64,000 bases of DNA from the NCBI GenBank assembly GCA_963840075.1, contig CAWIXS010000039.1, positions 8,459 to 72,458 of the forward strand. The letters are read 5' to 3'. Below, piece after piece: positions 43,941 through 54,851 of this stretch. Under the pieces are notes generated by a model. That model saw nothing but the letters and a program-made list of their open reading frames with translations. It was not told the DNA's origin and did not search any database. The number at the start of each line of letters is the position of its first letter. Position 1 is the stretch's first letter. The stretch comes from AWTP1-13 sp963840075. Lineage in GTDB: Bacteria > Pseudomonadota > Alphaproteobacteria > Rhizobiales > Hyphomicrobiaceae. Both the position numbers and the translations under genes were made by a program.

Positions 43941-44674
43941 GCCCGACCGGCAGACCGCTGCTCGAGGTCAAGGGCCTCAGCCGCCATTTCGGCGGGCTCG
44001 CCGCCGTCGACGGCGTCTCGTTCGCTGTGCAGCGCGGCGAGGTGCTGGGCCTCGTCGGCCCGAACGGCTCGGGCAAGACCACCCTCCTCAACGTGGTGTC
44101 CGGCCGGCTGCCGCCCATGGGCGGCGAGGTGCGCCTCGGCGGCCGGCCGATCACCGGCGCCACGCCCGAGCAGGTCTGCCGCGCCGGCATCGCAGGCACC
44201 TTCCAGCTCGCCCGCATCCCCGATGCGCTCGATGCGCTCGACAACGTCGCGGTTGCCGCCATGTACGGCCGGCGCCGCCTCGATGTGGCCTCCGCGCGCG
44301 CCGAGGCGGAGCGGCTGCTCGACCGCGTCGGCTTCGCCGCCGACCCGGCCGCCCACGCCGACGCGCTCACCTACTTCGACCACAAGCGCATCGAGCTCGC
44401 CCGCGCGCTCGCCTGCGCGCCCGACCTCCTCCTCCTCGACGAGTGGCTCGCCGGCCTCAACCCGACCGAGCTGGAGGCCGGCATCGAGCTGGTGCGCTCG
44501 CTCAACGAGCAGGGTCTCACCGTCGTCATGGTCGAGCACGTGATGCACGCGATCCGCTCGCTGTGCGGCCACGTGGTGGTGCTCAACGCCGGTCGCGTGA
44601 TCGCCGCCGGCACCCCCGAGGAGGCCCTCGCCGACCCCAACGTCGTGCGGGTGTACCTGGGGGAGGGGGTGTGA
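43937..44674 (+). CDS. ABC transporter ATP-binding protein, LivG type
   Basis: A 245-aa ATPase for the branched-chain-type transporter. Walker A is GPNGSGKT at 41-48. The LivG-type insertion GIAGTFQLARIPDALDALDNV holds the Q-loop. The signature is unusual, LTYFDHKRIELARAL in place of LSYGxQR, and Walker B is LLLLDEWLAGLNP; the switch His is in VMVEHVMHAI. The normally invariant LSGGQ/LSYGQ serine-glycine core is altered (TYFDHKR), which may affect ATP sandwiching. It starts with GTG at 43937 (GTGA overlap). No LivF partner ATPase follows, so it may form a homodimer or pair with a distant LivF. Confidence 0.9.
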   Translation: MSPTGRPLLEVKGLSRHFGGLAAVDGVSFAVQRGEVLGLVGPNGSGKTTLLNVVSGRLPPMGGEVRLGGRPITGATPEQVCRAGIAGTFQLARIPDALDALDNVAVAAMYGRRRLDVASARAEAERLLDRVGFAADPAAHADALTYFDHKRIELARALACAPDLLLLDEWLAGLNPTELEAGIELVRSLNEQGLTVVMVEHVMHAIRSLCGHVVVLNAGRVIAAGTPEEALADPNVVRVYLGEGV

Positions 44675-44675
44675 C

Positions 44676-44727
44676 GGGGTCAGCGGGGATCAGCCCCGGC
44701 CTTCGCCCGGGCGCAGGGTCTGACCCC
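44676..44727. repeat. GGGGTCAG...CTGACCCC inverted repeat, likely bidirectional terminator
   Basis: GGGGTCAG (44676-44683) and CTGACCCC (44720-44727) enclose a GATCAGCCCCGG/CCCGGGCGC core. It occupies the whole gap between the converging LivG-type gene (stop 44674) and the peptide-binding protein gene (stop 44734), so it probably ends both transcripts. Confidence 0.6.
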
Positions 44728-44733
44728 TTCGCT

Positions 44734-46332
44734 CTACTTGTCGAGCCACACGTCTTCCAGGCGCCAGTTGTTGTAGGTGCTGTTCCGGTGCTGCACGAGG
44801 CCCTTGACGTAGGGATGCCAGCACGTACCCCGCACGTTGTGGAGGATAATGGGCCGGGCCACGTCGACCGCCAGCTTGCGCTCCACCTCCCACACCAGCG
44901 CCTTGCGCTTGGCGAGATCGGTTTCCTTCGACTGCGCGAAGATCAGCTTGTCGACCTCTGGGTTGCAGTACTTGGTGTAGTTGCGCTCCGACGCGCAGGT
45001 GTAGTTCTCGATCAGATTGGCGTCCGGGTCGTCCACGGCCACTCCCGTCAGGTTGAGGCCGATGGAGTAGTCCCGGCGCAGCACCTTGCCGTACCACACC
45101 GAGGTGTCGATCGCCTCCAGCTCACCGTCGATGTAGATCTTCTTGAGCTGGTCGATCAGGATCACCGCCGGATCGCGATAGATGGCGATGTTCCTGGTCG
45201 ACACCTTCACTTTCAGCGTCTTCTCCGGCCCGTAGCCCTGCGACGCCATGATCTTCTGCGCCTCGGCGACGTTGGCGGCGAGATCCGCACCGTAGCCCGG
45301 CAGCTTGGCCAGCTCCTCGGGCGGCATTGCCCATAGCCCCTCCGGCGCGGGAAGCATGGCGGCGCCGATGCGGCCGTCGCCCCTCTCCAGGATGTCGATG
45401 AAGGACTTGCGATCAAGCGCGAGCGCCATGGCCTGGCGGATCTTGAGGTTGTCGAGCGGCGGCTTGCCCGGGTTCACGATCAGATTGGCACTGACGTTGT
45501 TGGGAGCGACCTCGCACACGGCCTTGGGGGCCTGGGAACGCACGTCTTTCAGCACCGCGGCCGTGATATCGCGGTCGAACGTCATGTCGAACTCGCCCGA
45601 TATGAACGCCAGCACGCGCGTTGCGCGGCTTTCGATGATGCGCATCTCGATGGCGTCGAGGAACGGCCGCCCCTTCTTGAAGTAGTCGGGGTTGCGCGCG
45701 AGCTTGATCGCCACGTTGCGCTGGAACTCGACGAACTTGAACGGGCCCGTGCCGACCGGCCGCGTGCGCATGGTCTTGGGCGAGACATGGCACGGATAGA
45801 CCGGCGAGTAGCCCGAGGCCAGCAGCATCAGGAGCGACGGCTGCGGGCTCGCGAGATGGAACGTGGCCTCGTGGTCACCGTCGGTGGTGACCTCTTTCAG
45901 GTTCGTGTACCAGACCTTGCGCGGGTTGCGGTTGAGGCCCTCCTGGTCGCCCTTGCCGAGCAAGGCGTGCCAAGTGCATTGCACGTCCTTGGCCGTGAAC
46001 GGCTTGCCGTCGTGCCACTTCACGCCTTCCCTGAGCTTGAACGTCAGCTTGGTGTTGCTGGCATCCCACGACCAGCTGGTGGCGAGGTCCGGCACGATCG
46101 TATCGGCGCCGTTGTAGGGCTTGTTCTGGTCGAACAGCACGAGATTGTTGAACACGGCCATGAACGGCAGGATCACCGAGATCGTGGACTCTTCGTGCAC
46201 AGAGGCCGTCGGCGGGTTGTCGCGGTGGTAGACCCTGAGCGTGCCACCCTGCTTCTGGGCCTGGGCGCTCCCCAGATCAATCAGCAGTACAGTGACAAGC
46301 GCAAAGGCAATCGCTGCGATGCGCGCCGCCAT
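44734..46332 (-). CDS. ABC transporter substrate-binding protein, family 5 (peptide/nickel type)
   Basis: A 532-aa periplasmic binding protein (SBP_bac_5). The signal peptide (1-25) ends SAQAQ. The mature part starts GGTLRVYHRDNPPTASVHEEST, the signature LATSWSWDASNTKLTFKLREGVKWHDGKPFTAKDV is at about residues 81-115, and VGTGPFKF near residue 190 is typical. The C-terminus ends with YNNWRLEDVWLDK. It would bind a peptide, opine or glycoside. The ATG at 46332 follows GGAGGAAA. No permease or ATPase genes of its class are nearby, so it is an orphan component. A deletion relic of a related gene lies immediately upstream. Confidence 0.92.
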   Translation of the reverse strand: MAARIAAIAFALVTVLLIDLGSAQAQKQGGTLRVYHRDNPPTASVHEESTISVILPFMAVFNNLVLFDQNKPYNGADTIVPDLATSWSWDASNTKLTFKLREGVKWHDGKPFTAKDVQCTWHALLGKGDQEGLNRNPRKVWYTNLKEVTTDGDHEATFHLASPQPSLLMLLASGYSPVYPCHVSPKTMRTRPVGTGPFKFVEFQRNVAIKLARNPDYFKKGRPFLDAIEMRIIESRATRVLAFISGEFDMTFDRDITAAVLKDVRSQAPKAVCEVAPNNVSANLIVNPGKPPLDNLKIRQAMALALDRKSFIDILERGDGRIGAAMLPAPEGLWAMPPEELAKLPGYGADLAANVAEAQKIMASQGYGPEKTLKVKVSTRNIAIYRDPAVILIDQLKKIYIDGELEAIDTSVWYGKVLRRDYSIGLNLTGVAVDDPDANLIENYTCASERNYTKYCNPEVDKLIFAQSKETDLAKRKALVWEVERKLAVDVARPIILHNVRGTCWHPYVKGLVQHRNSTYNNWRLEDVWLDK

Positions 46333-46649
46333 GATTTCCTCCCATTGGATCATTGCCCTTCTACGGGGCATTCGATGCTCGTGGCCGCCATCCTAGCACG
46401 GATCACCCGCTTCGTCCCACCCTCCAGGCGGCCTGCGCTGGCTTCACCGCGCATCTCTAGTGCGACTGGACAAGAAGGGCCTGATGGCGGGGCCCTGCCC
46501 GAAGAGCAATGGATCAGGTCGAGGCCGGCGCGCCATCGGGGCTGCCAACCGCCCTCGTGCGGGCGGGTTCTCGCCCAACTTTGATGCAAGTCTGAGGTCG
46601 CCCTCTCCCCGCTTGTGGCCGCTTGTGGGGAGAGGGCGTCACCGCAGCC
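46333..46649. other. 317-base gap upstream of the family 5 binding protein
   Basis: It should contain the promoter of the binding-protein gene. Near 46608-46640 it holds a degenerate copy of the CCCTCTCCCCGC...GGGGAGAGGG repeat. No gene is supported. Confidence 0.45.
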
Positions 46650-46769
46650 CTACTTGTCGAGCCACACGTCCTCGAGGCGCCAGTTGTTGTAGTTGTTCTG
46701 GGCGGCCGCGGTGTCGACGTTAACGACCAGGGCCGCGATGAGTATGGAAGCGATTGCTGCGATGCGCAC
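46650..46769 (-). pseudogene. Deletion relic of a family 5 binding protein: signal peptide joined to C-terminal tail
   Basis: A 39-codon open frame with a GTG start (46769) behind GGAGCGG. It encodes a signal peptide (VRIAAIASILIAALVVNVD, ending AAAQ) followed directly by NNYNNWRLEDVWLDK. Both ends match the neighbouring binding-protein gene: its signal peptide (RIAAIAFALV, SAQAQ) and its last 13 residues YNNWRLEDVWLDK, identical. The bases around the start (CGATTGCTGCGATGCGC) and the stop are also shared. So roughly 490 codons of a tandem paralogue were removed in frame. The product could still be exported, but it has no ligand domain. Confidence 0.75.
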
Positions 46770-47056
46770 GATATCCCGCTCCTTCCATTGGCTCGAGCCT
46801 GCGCGGGCATGGGTGACGGGCCCGTATGACGGCCCTGTGACGCTATCCTGGCACGGAGCACCGATCCCGCCACACCCGCTGAAGCTTTTGGTCGCGGCCG
46901 TTATTAGCCCGTCACCCCCGCGAGTTCCACGTCCATCGGCGCGGACCCGTATGTGCGATTGCGCAGAGCGCGCGACTGTGGCGTAATCACACCAGAATAA
47001 TTCCAAGCCGGCGCTGCATCGTGGTGCGGCCCAGAAGGCAACGAGGAGGCAAACGC

Positions 47057-47614
<558 letters not shown>

Positions 47615-47714
47615 CTCTGAGGAGCGGGCCCGCCGCCGGGCATGAGAAGGCGGCTACACCGGCCACTGTACCGGCCACTACACAAAGTCATTCGATCGCC
47701 CGAGGAGGCAACGC

Positions 47715-50081
<2,367 letters not shown>

Positions 50082-50093
50082 GGGAGAGAGCCC

Positions 50094-50891
50094 ATGTACG
50101 CCTTCGAATATCTGCGCGCCCAGACCGTGGCCGAAGCCGCCAAGCTGCTCGCCTCCAACAGCGAGGCGAAGCTGCTCGCCGGCGGCCACACGCTGCTGCC
50201 GACCATGAAGCTCCGCCTGGCGTCGCCCAAGGCGATCGTCGACCTCTCGCGCGTGGCCGAACTCAAGGGCATCGACAAGAAGGGCAACACCCTTGTCATC
50301 GGCGCCATGGCCACGCACGCCGAGGTGGCCGATTCGAGCGTGGTGCGCTCGGCAATTCCCGGCCTTGCCGCGGTGGCGGGGGGCATCGGCGACCCGCATG
50401 TGCGCAACCGCGGCACCATCGGCGGCTCGGTCGCCAACAACGACCCGTCGGCGGACTATCCCGCCGCGCTCCTGGCGCTCGGCGCCAGCATCGGCACCAA
50501 CAAGCGCGAGATCAAGGCCGACGACTTCTTCAAGGGGCTGTTCGCCACCGCGCTGCAGGACGGCGAGATCATCACCCGCATCTCGTTCCCCGTGCCTGCG
50601 AAGTTCGCCTATTCGAAGTTCCCGAACCCGGCCTCGCGCTATGCGCTGGTCGGCGTTGCCGTGGCGCAGACGGGCGGGGCAGCGCGCGTCGCCGTGACCG
50701 GAGCCGGCGCCTCCGGCGTCTTCCGCCAGCCCGCCATGGAGGCGGCGTTGGCGAAGGGCTGGTCAGCCGCAGCGCTTGCGGGCATCGCCACCGACACCAA
50801 GGACATGAACAACGACCTCCATGCCGACCCGGCGTACCGCGCGCATCTCGTCGGCGTCATGGCCCGCCGCGCCGTCGCCGCCGCCGGATGA
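50094..50891 (+). CDS. FAD-binding medium subunit of a molybdenum hydroxylase (CoxM-like)
   Basis: A 265-aa flavoprotein subunit. The FAD-binding signatures are AGGHTLLPTMKLRL (about residues 36-49) and TIGGSVANNDPSADYPAALLAL (about 109-130). The C-terminal CO-dehydrogenase flavoprotein domain follows with SKFPNPASRYALVGVAV. It receives electrons from the iron-sulfur subunit and hands them to an acceptor. It begins 12 bases after the large-subunit stop with GGGAGAG upstream. No CoxD/E/F maturation genes follow, unlike Oligotropha. Confidence 0.94.
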   Translation: MYAFEYLRAQTVAEAAKLLASNSEAKLLAGGHTLLPTMKLRLASPKAIVDLSRVAELKGIDKKGNTLVIGAMATHAEVADSSVVRSAIPGLAAVAGGIGDPHVRNRGTIGGSVANNDPSADYPAALLALGASIGTNKREIKADDFFKGLFATALQDGEIITRISFPVPAKFAYSKFPNPASRYALVGVAVAQTGGAARVAVTGAGASGVFRQPAMEAALAKGWSAAALAGIATDTKDMNNDLHADPAYRAHLVGVMARRAVAAAG

Positions 50892-50935
50892 ACGGGCGGG
50901 CGGGTCGCCACGGTTGGACGGAACTCGACCGGACT

Positions 50936-50974
50936 CCCTCTCCCCGCTTGCGGGGAGAGGGCGGGGGTGAGGGG
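50936..50974. repeat. CCCTCTCCCCG palindromic repeat
   Basis: CCCTCTCCCCG (50936-50946) and CGGGGAGAGGG (50951-50961) form a perfect 11-bp stem with a four-base loop, followed by CGGGGGTGAGGGG. This is a well-known repeat type in rhizobial genomes. It lies between the CoxM-like gene and a small secreted protein gene and may end the operon transcript. Confidence 0.75.
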
Positions 50975-50995
50975 CAGCAACAAGGGAGAACTTCT

Positions 50996-51253
50996 ATGAA
51001 GCACGCACGCCGCAGCCTTTCCGACGCCGACATCGCCTCCCGACGCGCCGTCACCCGCCGCGCCCTCATCTCCACCCTTGGCATCGGCGCCGGCCTCGCC
51101 GCGGTGGCCGCCGCCGCTGCTCACGCCCAGACCACCGCGCCCAAGCAGCCGCCTCCCAAGCAGCCCCCGCCCAAGCGCCGCGACCCCTGCCGCGACGCCG
51201 ACCACGGCCCGCCCGCCGACGGCGACGGCTGCGGCCGCCCGCCGATCTCGTGA
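50996..51253 (+). CDS. Small exported Pro-rich protein with Tat-like signal
   Basis: An 85-aa protein. The N-terminus has twin-arginine-like basic residues (SRRAVTRRALISTLG) before a hydrophobic Ala/Gly segment ending AHAQ (about residue 45). The mature 40 residues carry the duplicated KQPPP unit and an acidic, Cys-containing end (DPCRDADHGPPADGDGCG). I do not recognise a named family; short exported proteins with a DxDxG...DxxGxG end are frequent in Hyphomicrobiales. It has a good ribosome site (AAGGGAGAA). A repeat hairpin separates it from the CoxM-like gene. Confidence 0.7.
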   Translation: MKHARRSLSDADIASRRAVTRRALISTLGIGAGLAAVAAAAAHAQTTAPKQPPPKQPPPKRRDPCRDADHGPPADGDGCGRPPIS

Positions 51254-51319
51254 TATCCGCCCTGCGCTTACCGTTCGCTATGCTCGGCGATGAGCAACTC
51301 TTCCTGCGACCGTAGCCGA

Positions 51320-51688
51320 TCAGGGCTTGCGATCGATCGGAAGCGCGCGCACTCGGATGCGGCTCCGCTCGATCACGACAATGCTTCCGCACAGCAGCGC
51401 ATCCGCGACCGCCGCAAGGTTGGCCAACACCAGTGCAAGCTGGCGGTCTGGCCTGCGGTCGGCTCCTCTGCGCAGAAGAAGAACCGAAGGCTGAGTTTGG
51501 CCACTCAGCGCGAGCAGCGCGCCAAAGTCGGTGTCGGCCGAAATGAGAACCCGGCCTTCCTTCGTGGCCAGAGCGAATATTACGTCGTCGTCGGCTGTTT
51601 GCAGGCCAAAGTCGCGCACGTGGACAGCGTCGTGGCCGTTCTGCCGCAGGCCCTCCGCGACCAGCGGCGATAGAGGCCGCATCGACAA
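51320..51688 (-). CDS. DUF5615 family PIN-like toxin, N-terminus frameshifted
   Basis: The readable frame gives about 122 aa: PLSPLVAEGLRQNGHDAVHVRDFGL, DDVIFALATKEGRVLISADTDFG (the acidic PIN-like site) and PSVLLLRRG, matching DUF5615/Mut7-C-like putative ribonucleases. The natural start is probably the GTG at 51698, which overlaps the stop of the DUF433 gene (GTGA) and gives MRFLVDA, the normal family start. That frame differs from the body by one base around 51678-51682 (length 3n+1), so the toxin is either inactivated or mis-sequenced. TTG 51688 or ATG 51682 could start a shortened product. Toxin of a type II toxin-antitoxin pair by inference. Confidence 0.78.
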   Translation of the reverse strand: MSMRPLSPLVAEGLRQNGHDAVHVRDFGLQTADDDVIFALATKEGRVLISADTDFGALLALSGQTQPSVLLLRRGADRRPDRQLALVLANLAAVADALLCGSIVVIERSRIRVRALPIDRKP

Positions 51689-51694
51689 GAAACC

Positions 51695-51922
51695 TCACGG
51701 CACCGTCAGCGGCAGCTCGCGCTCGCGCACCGCCTCGGCCGCGTACTGGAGCGCCTCATGGATGTCCTCGCGCTCCAGGTCGGGATAGGCGGCCAGGACC
51801 TCGGCCTCCGTCATGCCGTCGGCCACCATGGCCACCACGGTCGCCACCGGGATGCGCAGACCGCGGATGCACGGTAGGCCGCCCATCCGATTGGCCTTGG
51901 CGGTGATGCGCGCAAACCTCAT
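51695..51922 (-). CDS. DUF433 domain antitoxin
   Basis: A 75-aa protein of the DUF433 family. RITAKANRMGGLPCIRGLRIPVATVVAMVADGMTEAEVLAAYPDLEREDIHEALQYAA is the complete domain: the PCIRGLRIPV core and a helix-turn-helix-like C-terminal half. DUF433 genes are commonly placed immediately before DUF5615 PIN-like genes, where they act as antitoxin and probably as autoregulator. The ATG at 51922 is chosen for CGGAGG upstream. Its stop overlaps the toxin GTG (GTGA), implying coupled translation. Confidence 0.88.
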   Translation of the reverse strand: MRFARITAKANRMGGLPCIRGLRIPVATVVAMVADGMTEAEVLAAYPDLEREDIHEALQYAAEAVRERELPLTVP

Positions 51923-52371
51923 GTCGGACCTCCGAAAACCGCCCCTTGCAAGCATAGAGATAGGACGAGGTCTTGGCGAAATAAATCGTCTGCGAAGCTC
52001 CCTCTCCCCGCACTGTTGGGACTATGGCAAGGTTGGCGTTGCGCGGGGAAATCACAAGCTTCATTCTCCCCCCAAATCTCGAGCACCGCATTATGGATTG
52101 GAGCAGCCCGCGTCTGCCGGAAGCGTCGAGGTTCTTCGCCGCCGGAATGGAGTGGTGGGGCGTGTTCCTGTTTACGATCTACGTGCCTCAGATCAGGCGG
52201 CTCACGGTCATTGCCGGCTCCACCGCCGACTGATTGTGGCCTGCCGCCAAGCCTCTGGGTGGGGGGCCGACACCGGGCGGCAGCCGTGGCAGCGCGCCCG
52301 GCAGCCCTACGTCTACGGCACGCTCGGCGGCGACCAGATCTTCCGGCGGCCCTAGGGATTCCCTCCCCGCG
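51923..52371. other. 449-base gap without a supported gene
   Basis: It lies between the PhyH gene end and the toxin-antitoxin promoter. It begins with the antitoxin leader and an incomplete CCCTCTCCCCGC repeat near 51998. Lower-GC open stretches (e.g. around 52090-52230) show no family I recognise and could be remains of a lost gene. Confidence 0.4.
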
Positions 52372-53169
52372 CTACGCCGCCTGCCGATGCTCGCGCGCGT
52401 ACTGCAGGAGCGCGTCGTCGGCGCACGGGACGATCGGCGCGAAGTCGCGGTGGGCGATCCACTCGGGGCGGTTGAACTGGGTGATGTGGTTGGAGACCGC
52501 GCACAGCGTGAGATAGACGATCTTGCGTGGATAGGGCGTGATGTTGGGCGGAGAGGCGTGCGCCAGGTTGCCGTGGAACATCAGCACGGTGCCGGGCTTG
52601 CCGGTGGGCGCGACGATGCCGCCCTCGTCCACCAGCTTCGTCACCGTCTCCTTGTCGAGCGTCCACAGCGGATAGCTGGTGGTGGCCTTGTCGTGGCCGG
52701 CGGCCAGCGTGCCGCGCCGGTGGCTCCTGGGGATGAACATCAGGGGGCCGTTGATGGGCATCACCTCGTCCAGGAACACCGAGATGTTCATGGCGCGCGC
52801 CTCGGGCATGCCGTCGTCGCGCTTCCAGGTGCCGTAGTCCTGGTGCCACTGCCACACCTCGCCGTCGAAGGGCGCCTTGGCGTTGATCTTGAACTGGTGC
52901 ATGTAGACCGGCTCACCGAACAGCTGCTCCAGCGGCTCGATCAGGCGCGGGTGGCGGCCGAGCAGGCCGAACGCCTCGTTGTAGGTGTGGGCGGCAAAGG
53001 CGGTGCGCGGCGCGCCGGAGGTCTCGCGCCACACCTCCTTGCGGTCGGTCGCGTAGATGGCCTCGGCCTCGGAGCGCAGGACGGCAATCTCCTCCTCGGA
53101 GAAGCAGCCGGGCATGACGAGATAGCCGAGTTCGTCGAACTCCTTGAGCTGGCCGGGCGTAAGCTTCAT
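52372..53169 (-). CDS. Phytanoyl-CoA dioxygenase (PhyH) family protein
   Basis: A 265-aa Fe(II)/2-oxoglutarate-dependent oxygenase. It starts LTPGQLKEFDELGYLVMPGCFSEEEI, as in the family. The facial triad is H109 and D111 in WQWHQDYG and a distal His near 204 in GNLAHASPPN, with the 2-oxoglutarate Arg in the following TPYPRKIVY. SHRRGTL and NISVFLDEV fit the ectoine-hydroxylase-like subgroup, but no ectoine genes are near, so the substrate is open. ATG 53169 follows AGGAGGATACG. Divergent from the metallo-hydrolase gene. Confidence 0.9.
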   Translation of the reverse strand: MKLTPGQLKEFDELGYLVMPGCFSEEEIAVLRSEAEAIYATDRKEVWRETSGAPRTAFAAHTYNEAFGLLGRHPRLIEPLEQLFGEPVYMHQFKINAKAPFDGEVWQWHQDYGTWKRDDGMPEARAMNISVFLDEVMPINGPLMFIPRSHRRGTLAAGHDKATTSYPLWTLDKETVTKLVDEGGIVAPTGKPGTVLMFHGNLAHASPPNITPYPRKIVYLTLCAVSNHITQFNRPEWIAHRDFAPIVPCADDALLQYAREHRQAA

Positions 53170-53258
53170 CGTATCCTCCTGCCGTTCCTGCTTGGGCCGA
53201 CTCTAGGTCATGGGGAAAGCGCGGGCAACGCCAGCCGCGCGCAACCGAGGGGATGCGA

Positions 53259-54329
53259 ATGCCGAGCCGCCGCCGCGTGCTGCATGCGTTCGCCGCTGCC
53301 GGCGCCCTGGCGGCGGGCGCATGGGCCCTTCTCGCGTCCACCCGCGGCAACGCCTACTACCGGGGCCCCGCCTCGGACCACTTCGACGGGACCCGCTTCT
53401 TCAACCCCGGCGGCATCGAGCCCAAGGGCGGGATCGACTTCCTGCGCTGGCAGCTCTCCGACCGCCGCGCCGCCTGGCCCGCGAGCTTCCCGAGCCCGTT
53501 TCCGCCCGATCGCCCGCCCCACAGGGTCGAGGGCGACAGCGTGCGCATCGCCTACATCGGGCACGCGAGCTTCCTCGTCCAGGTGCGTGGGCAGAGCATC
53601 CTCATCGACCCCGTGTGGAGCGAGCGCGTGAGCCCGTTCTCCTTTCTGGGGCCGAAACGCGTCAATGCGCCGGGCATTGCCTTCGACCACCTGCCCGCAA
53701 TCGACTGCGTGCTCCTCACGCACAATCACTACGACCATATCGACGTGGCCACCATCGCCAGGCTGTGGCAGCGCTTCCGCCCCCGCATCGTCACGCCGCT
53801 CGGCAACGACACGATCCTCAAGACGGCGGTGCCGGGGCTCGAGGCGCAGGCCATGGACTGGGGCGCCAGCATGGACCTCGGCGGCGGCATTGCCGTGCAT
53901 GTCGAGGAGAGCCAGCACTGGTCGGCCCGCGGCGCCGGCGATCGCAGCCACGCGCTGTGGGGGAGCTTCGTGATCGAGGCGGGGGCGCGGAAGCTCTACT
54001 GCGTCGGCGACAGCGGCTTCGGCGACGGCGCCACCTTCCGGCGCGTGCGCGAGCGGCATCCGGGCCTGGCGCTCTCACTCCTGCCGATCGGCGCCTACGA
54101 GCCGCGCTGGTTCATGGCCAACGTGCACATGAACCCGGACGATGCGGTGCAGGCGCTCGCGCTGTGCGGCGCGGCGCAGGCCCTCGGGCATCACTGGGGC
54201 ACGTTCCGCCTCACCAACGAGGCCGCCGAGCAGCCGGCCATCGACTTGGCCGCCGCTCTGGCCGCCCGTGGCGTCCCGCCGGAGCGGTTCGCCGCGCTGC
54301 GCCCTGGCGAGGTGCGGACCTTGGGTTGA
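53259..54329 (+). CDS. MBL-fold metallo-hydrolase (NAPE-PLD/UlaG-like), exported
   Basis: A 356-aa protein. The N-terminal SRRRVLHAFAAAGALAAGAWALLAS looks like a Tat signal or anchor. The hydrolase domain has YIGHASFLVQVRGQSILIDPVWSERVSPF, the zinc motif THNHYDHID, and later GDSGFGDG, PIGAYEPRWFM and HWGTF. The motif order and the ASFLVQ start match the NAPE-PLD/RomA-like group of phosphodiesterases acting on lipids or cyclic phosphates; the real substrate is unknown. ATG 53259 is preferred since GAGGGG lies six bases upstream; ATG 53253 is possible. Confidence 0.88.
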   Translation: MPSRRRVLHAFAAAGALAAGAWALLASTRGNAYYRGPASDHFDGTRFFNPGGIEPKGGIDFLRWQLSDRRAAWPASFPSPFPPDRPPHRVEGDSVRIAYIGHASFLVQVRGQSILIDPVWSERVSPFSFLGPKRVNAPGIAFDHLPAIDCVLLTHNHYDHIDVATIARLWQRFRPRIVTPLGNDTILKTAVPGLEAQAMDWGASMDLGGGIAVHVEESQHWSARGAGDRSHALWGSFVIEAGARKLYCVGDSGFGDGATFRRVRERHPGLALSLLPIGAYEPRWFMANVHMNPDDAVQALALCGAAQALGHHWGTFRLTNEAAEQPAIDLAAALAARGVPPERFAALRPGEVRTLG

Positions 54330-54502
54330 CGGCCGCGCACCCAGCCTGCGCCTACGACGATGGCATCCACGGTCGCGTCGGAACGCAGCGGGGGAGGGGG
54401 ATTTGCGGGGGTTCAGCGCTGCGCGGCGCATCGGCGAAGTCGCTCGTTCAATGCGAATTGTCGGCCACGCCCGGCATCCCCATTTTTTCCGCAGCAACGA
54501 GA

Positions 54503-54838
54503 GGCATCGACCCCGGCCTGATGCCGGGAACCGGCCTTGCGCGCGACCGCTCTGCGGTGGAGCGCTTCGGCTGGACGTTTCTGTTGCCCGCACTCCGGTT
54601 CCTCGTGCGGGGGGTGAGCTCGACGCAGCGATCCGCCGATGCGTATGCGCAGCTCCTTCGCTCCGGCGCATCGGAGTTTCGATCGGGCGCCTATGTCGAC
54701 TTCCGGCTGCGCGAAATTGCACCCTCCGCCGACGCAGCACGCGCGGACATGGCGCAGGATGTCTATCGCGTCAGCGCCGGGCTTTCCGGGGTCGATGCCA
54801 GTGCGCCGCTGGCGCGCGCCACCGGTGATCTGGTGGAC
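54503..54838 (+). pseudogene. C-terminal relic of a short-chain dehydrogenase/reductase
   Basis: An open stretch without its own start encodes GIDPGLMPGTGLARDRS, then ERFGWTFLLPALRFLVRGVSS and a helical end with ARADMAQDVYRVSAGLSGV. The DPGLMPGTGLARD motif is the conserved substrate-loop region of protochlorophyllide-reductase-like SDRs. The Rossmann N-terminal two thirds are missing; the 170 bases upstream to the metallo-hydrolase stop show no nucleotide-binding motif. The frame runs on without a stop into the antisense of hisG, confirming it is a truncated remnant. Confidence 0.6.
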
Positions 54839-54851
54839 GACCCGGTCTGGC

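Noticed and set aside
50936..50974. CRISPR-like array
   Set aside because: The GC-rich palindromes here and elsewhere are single, not regularly spaced with unique spacers, and no cas genes are present.
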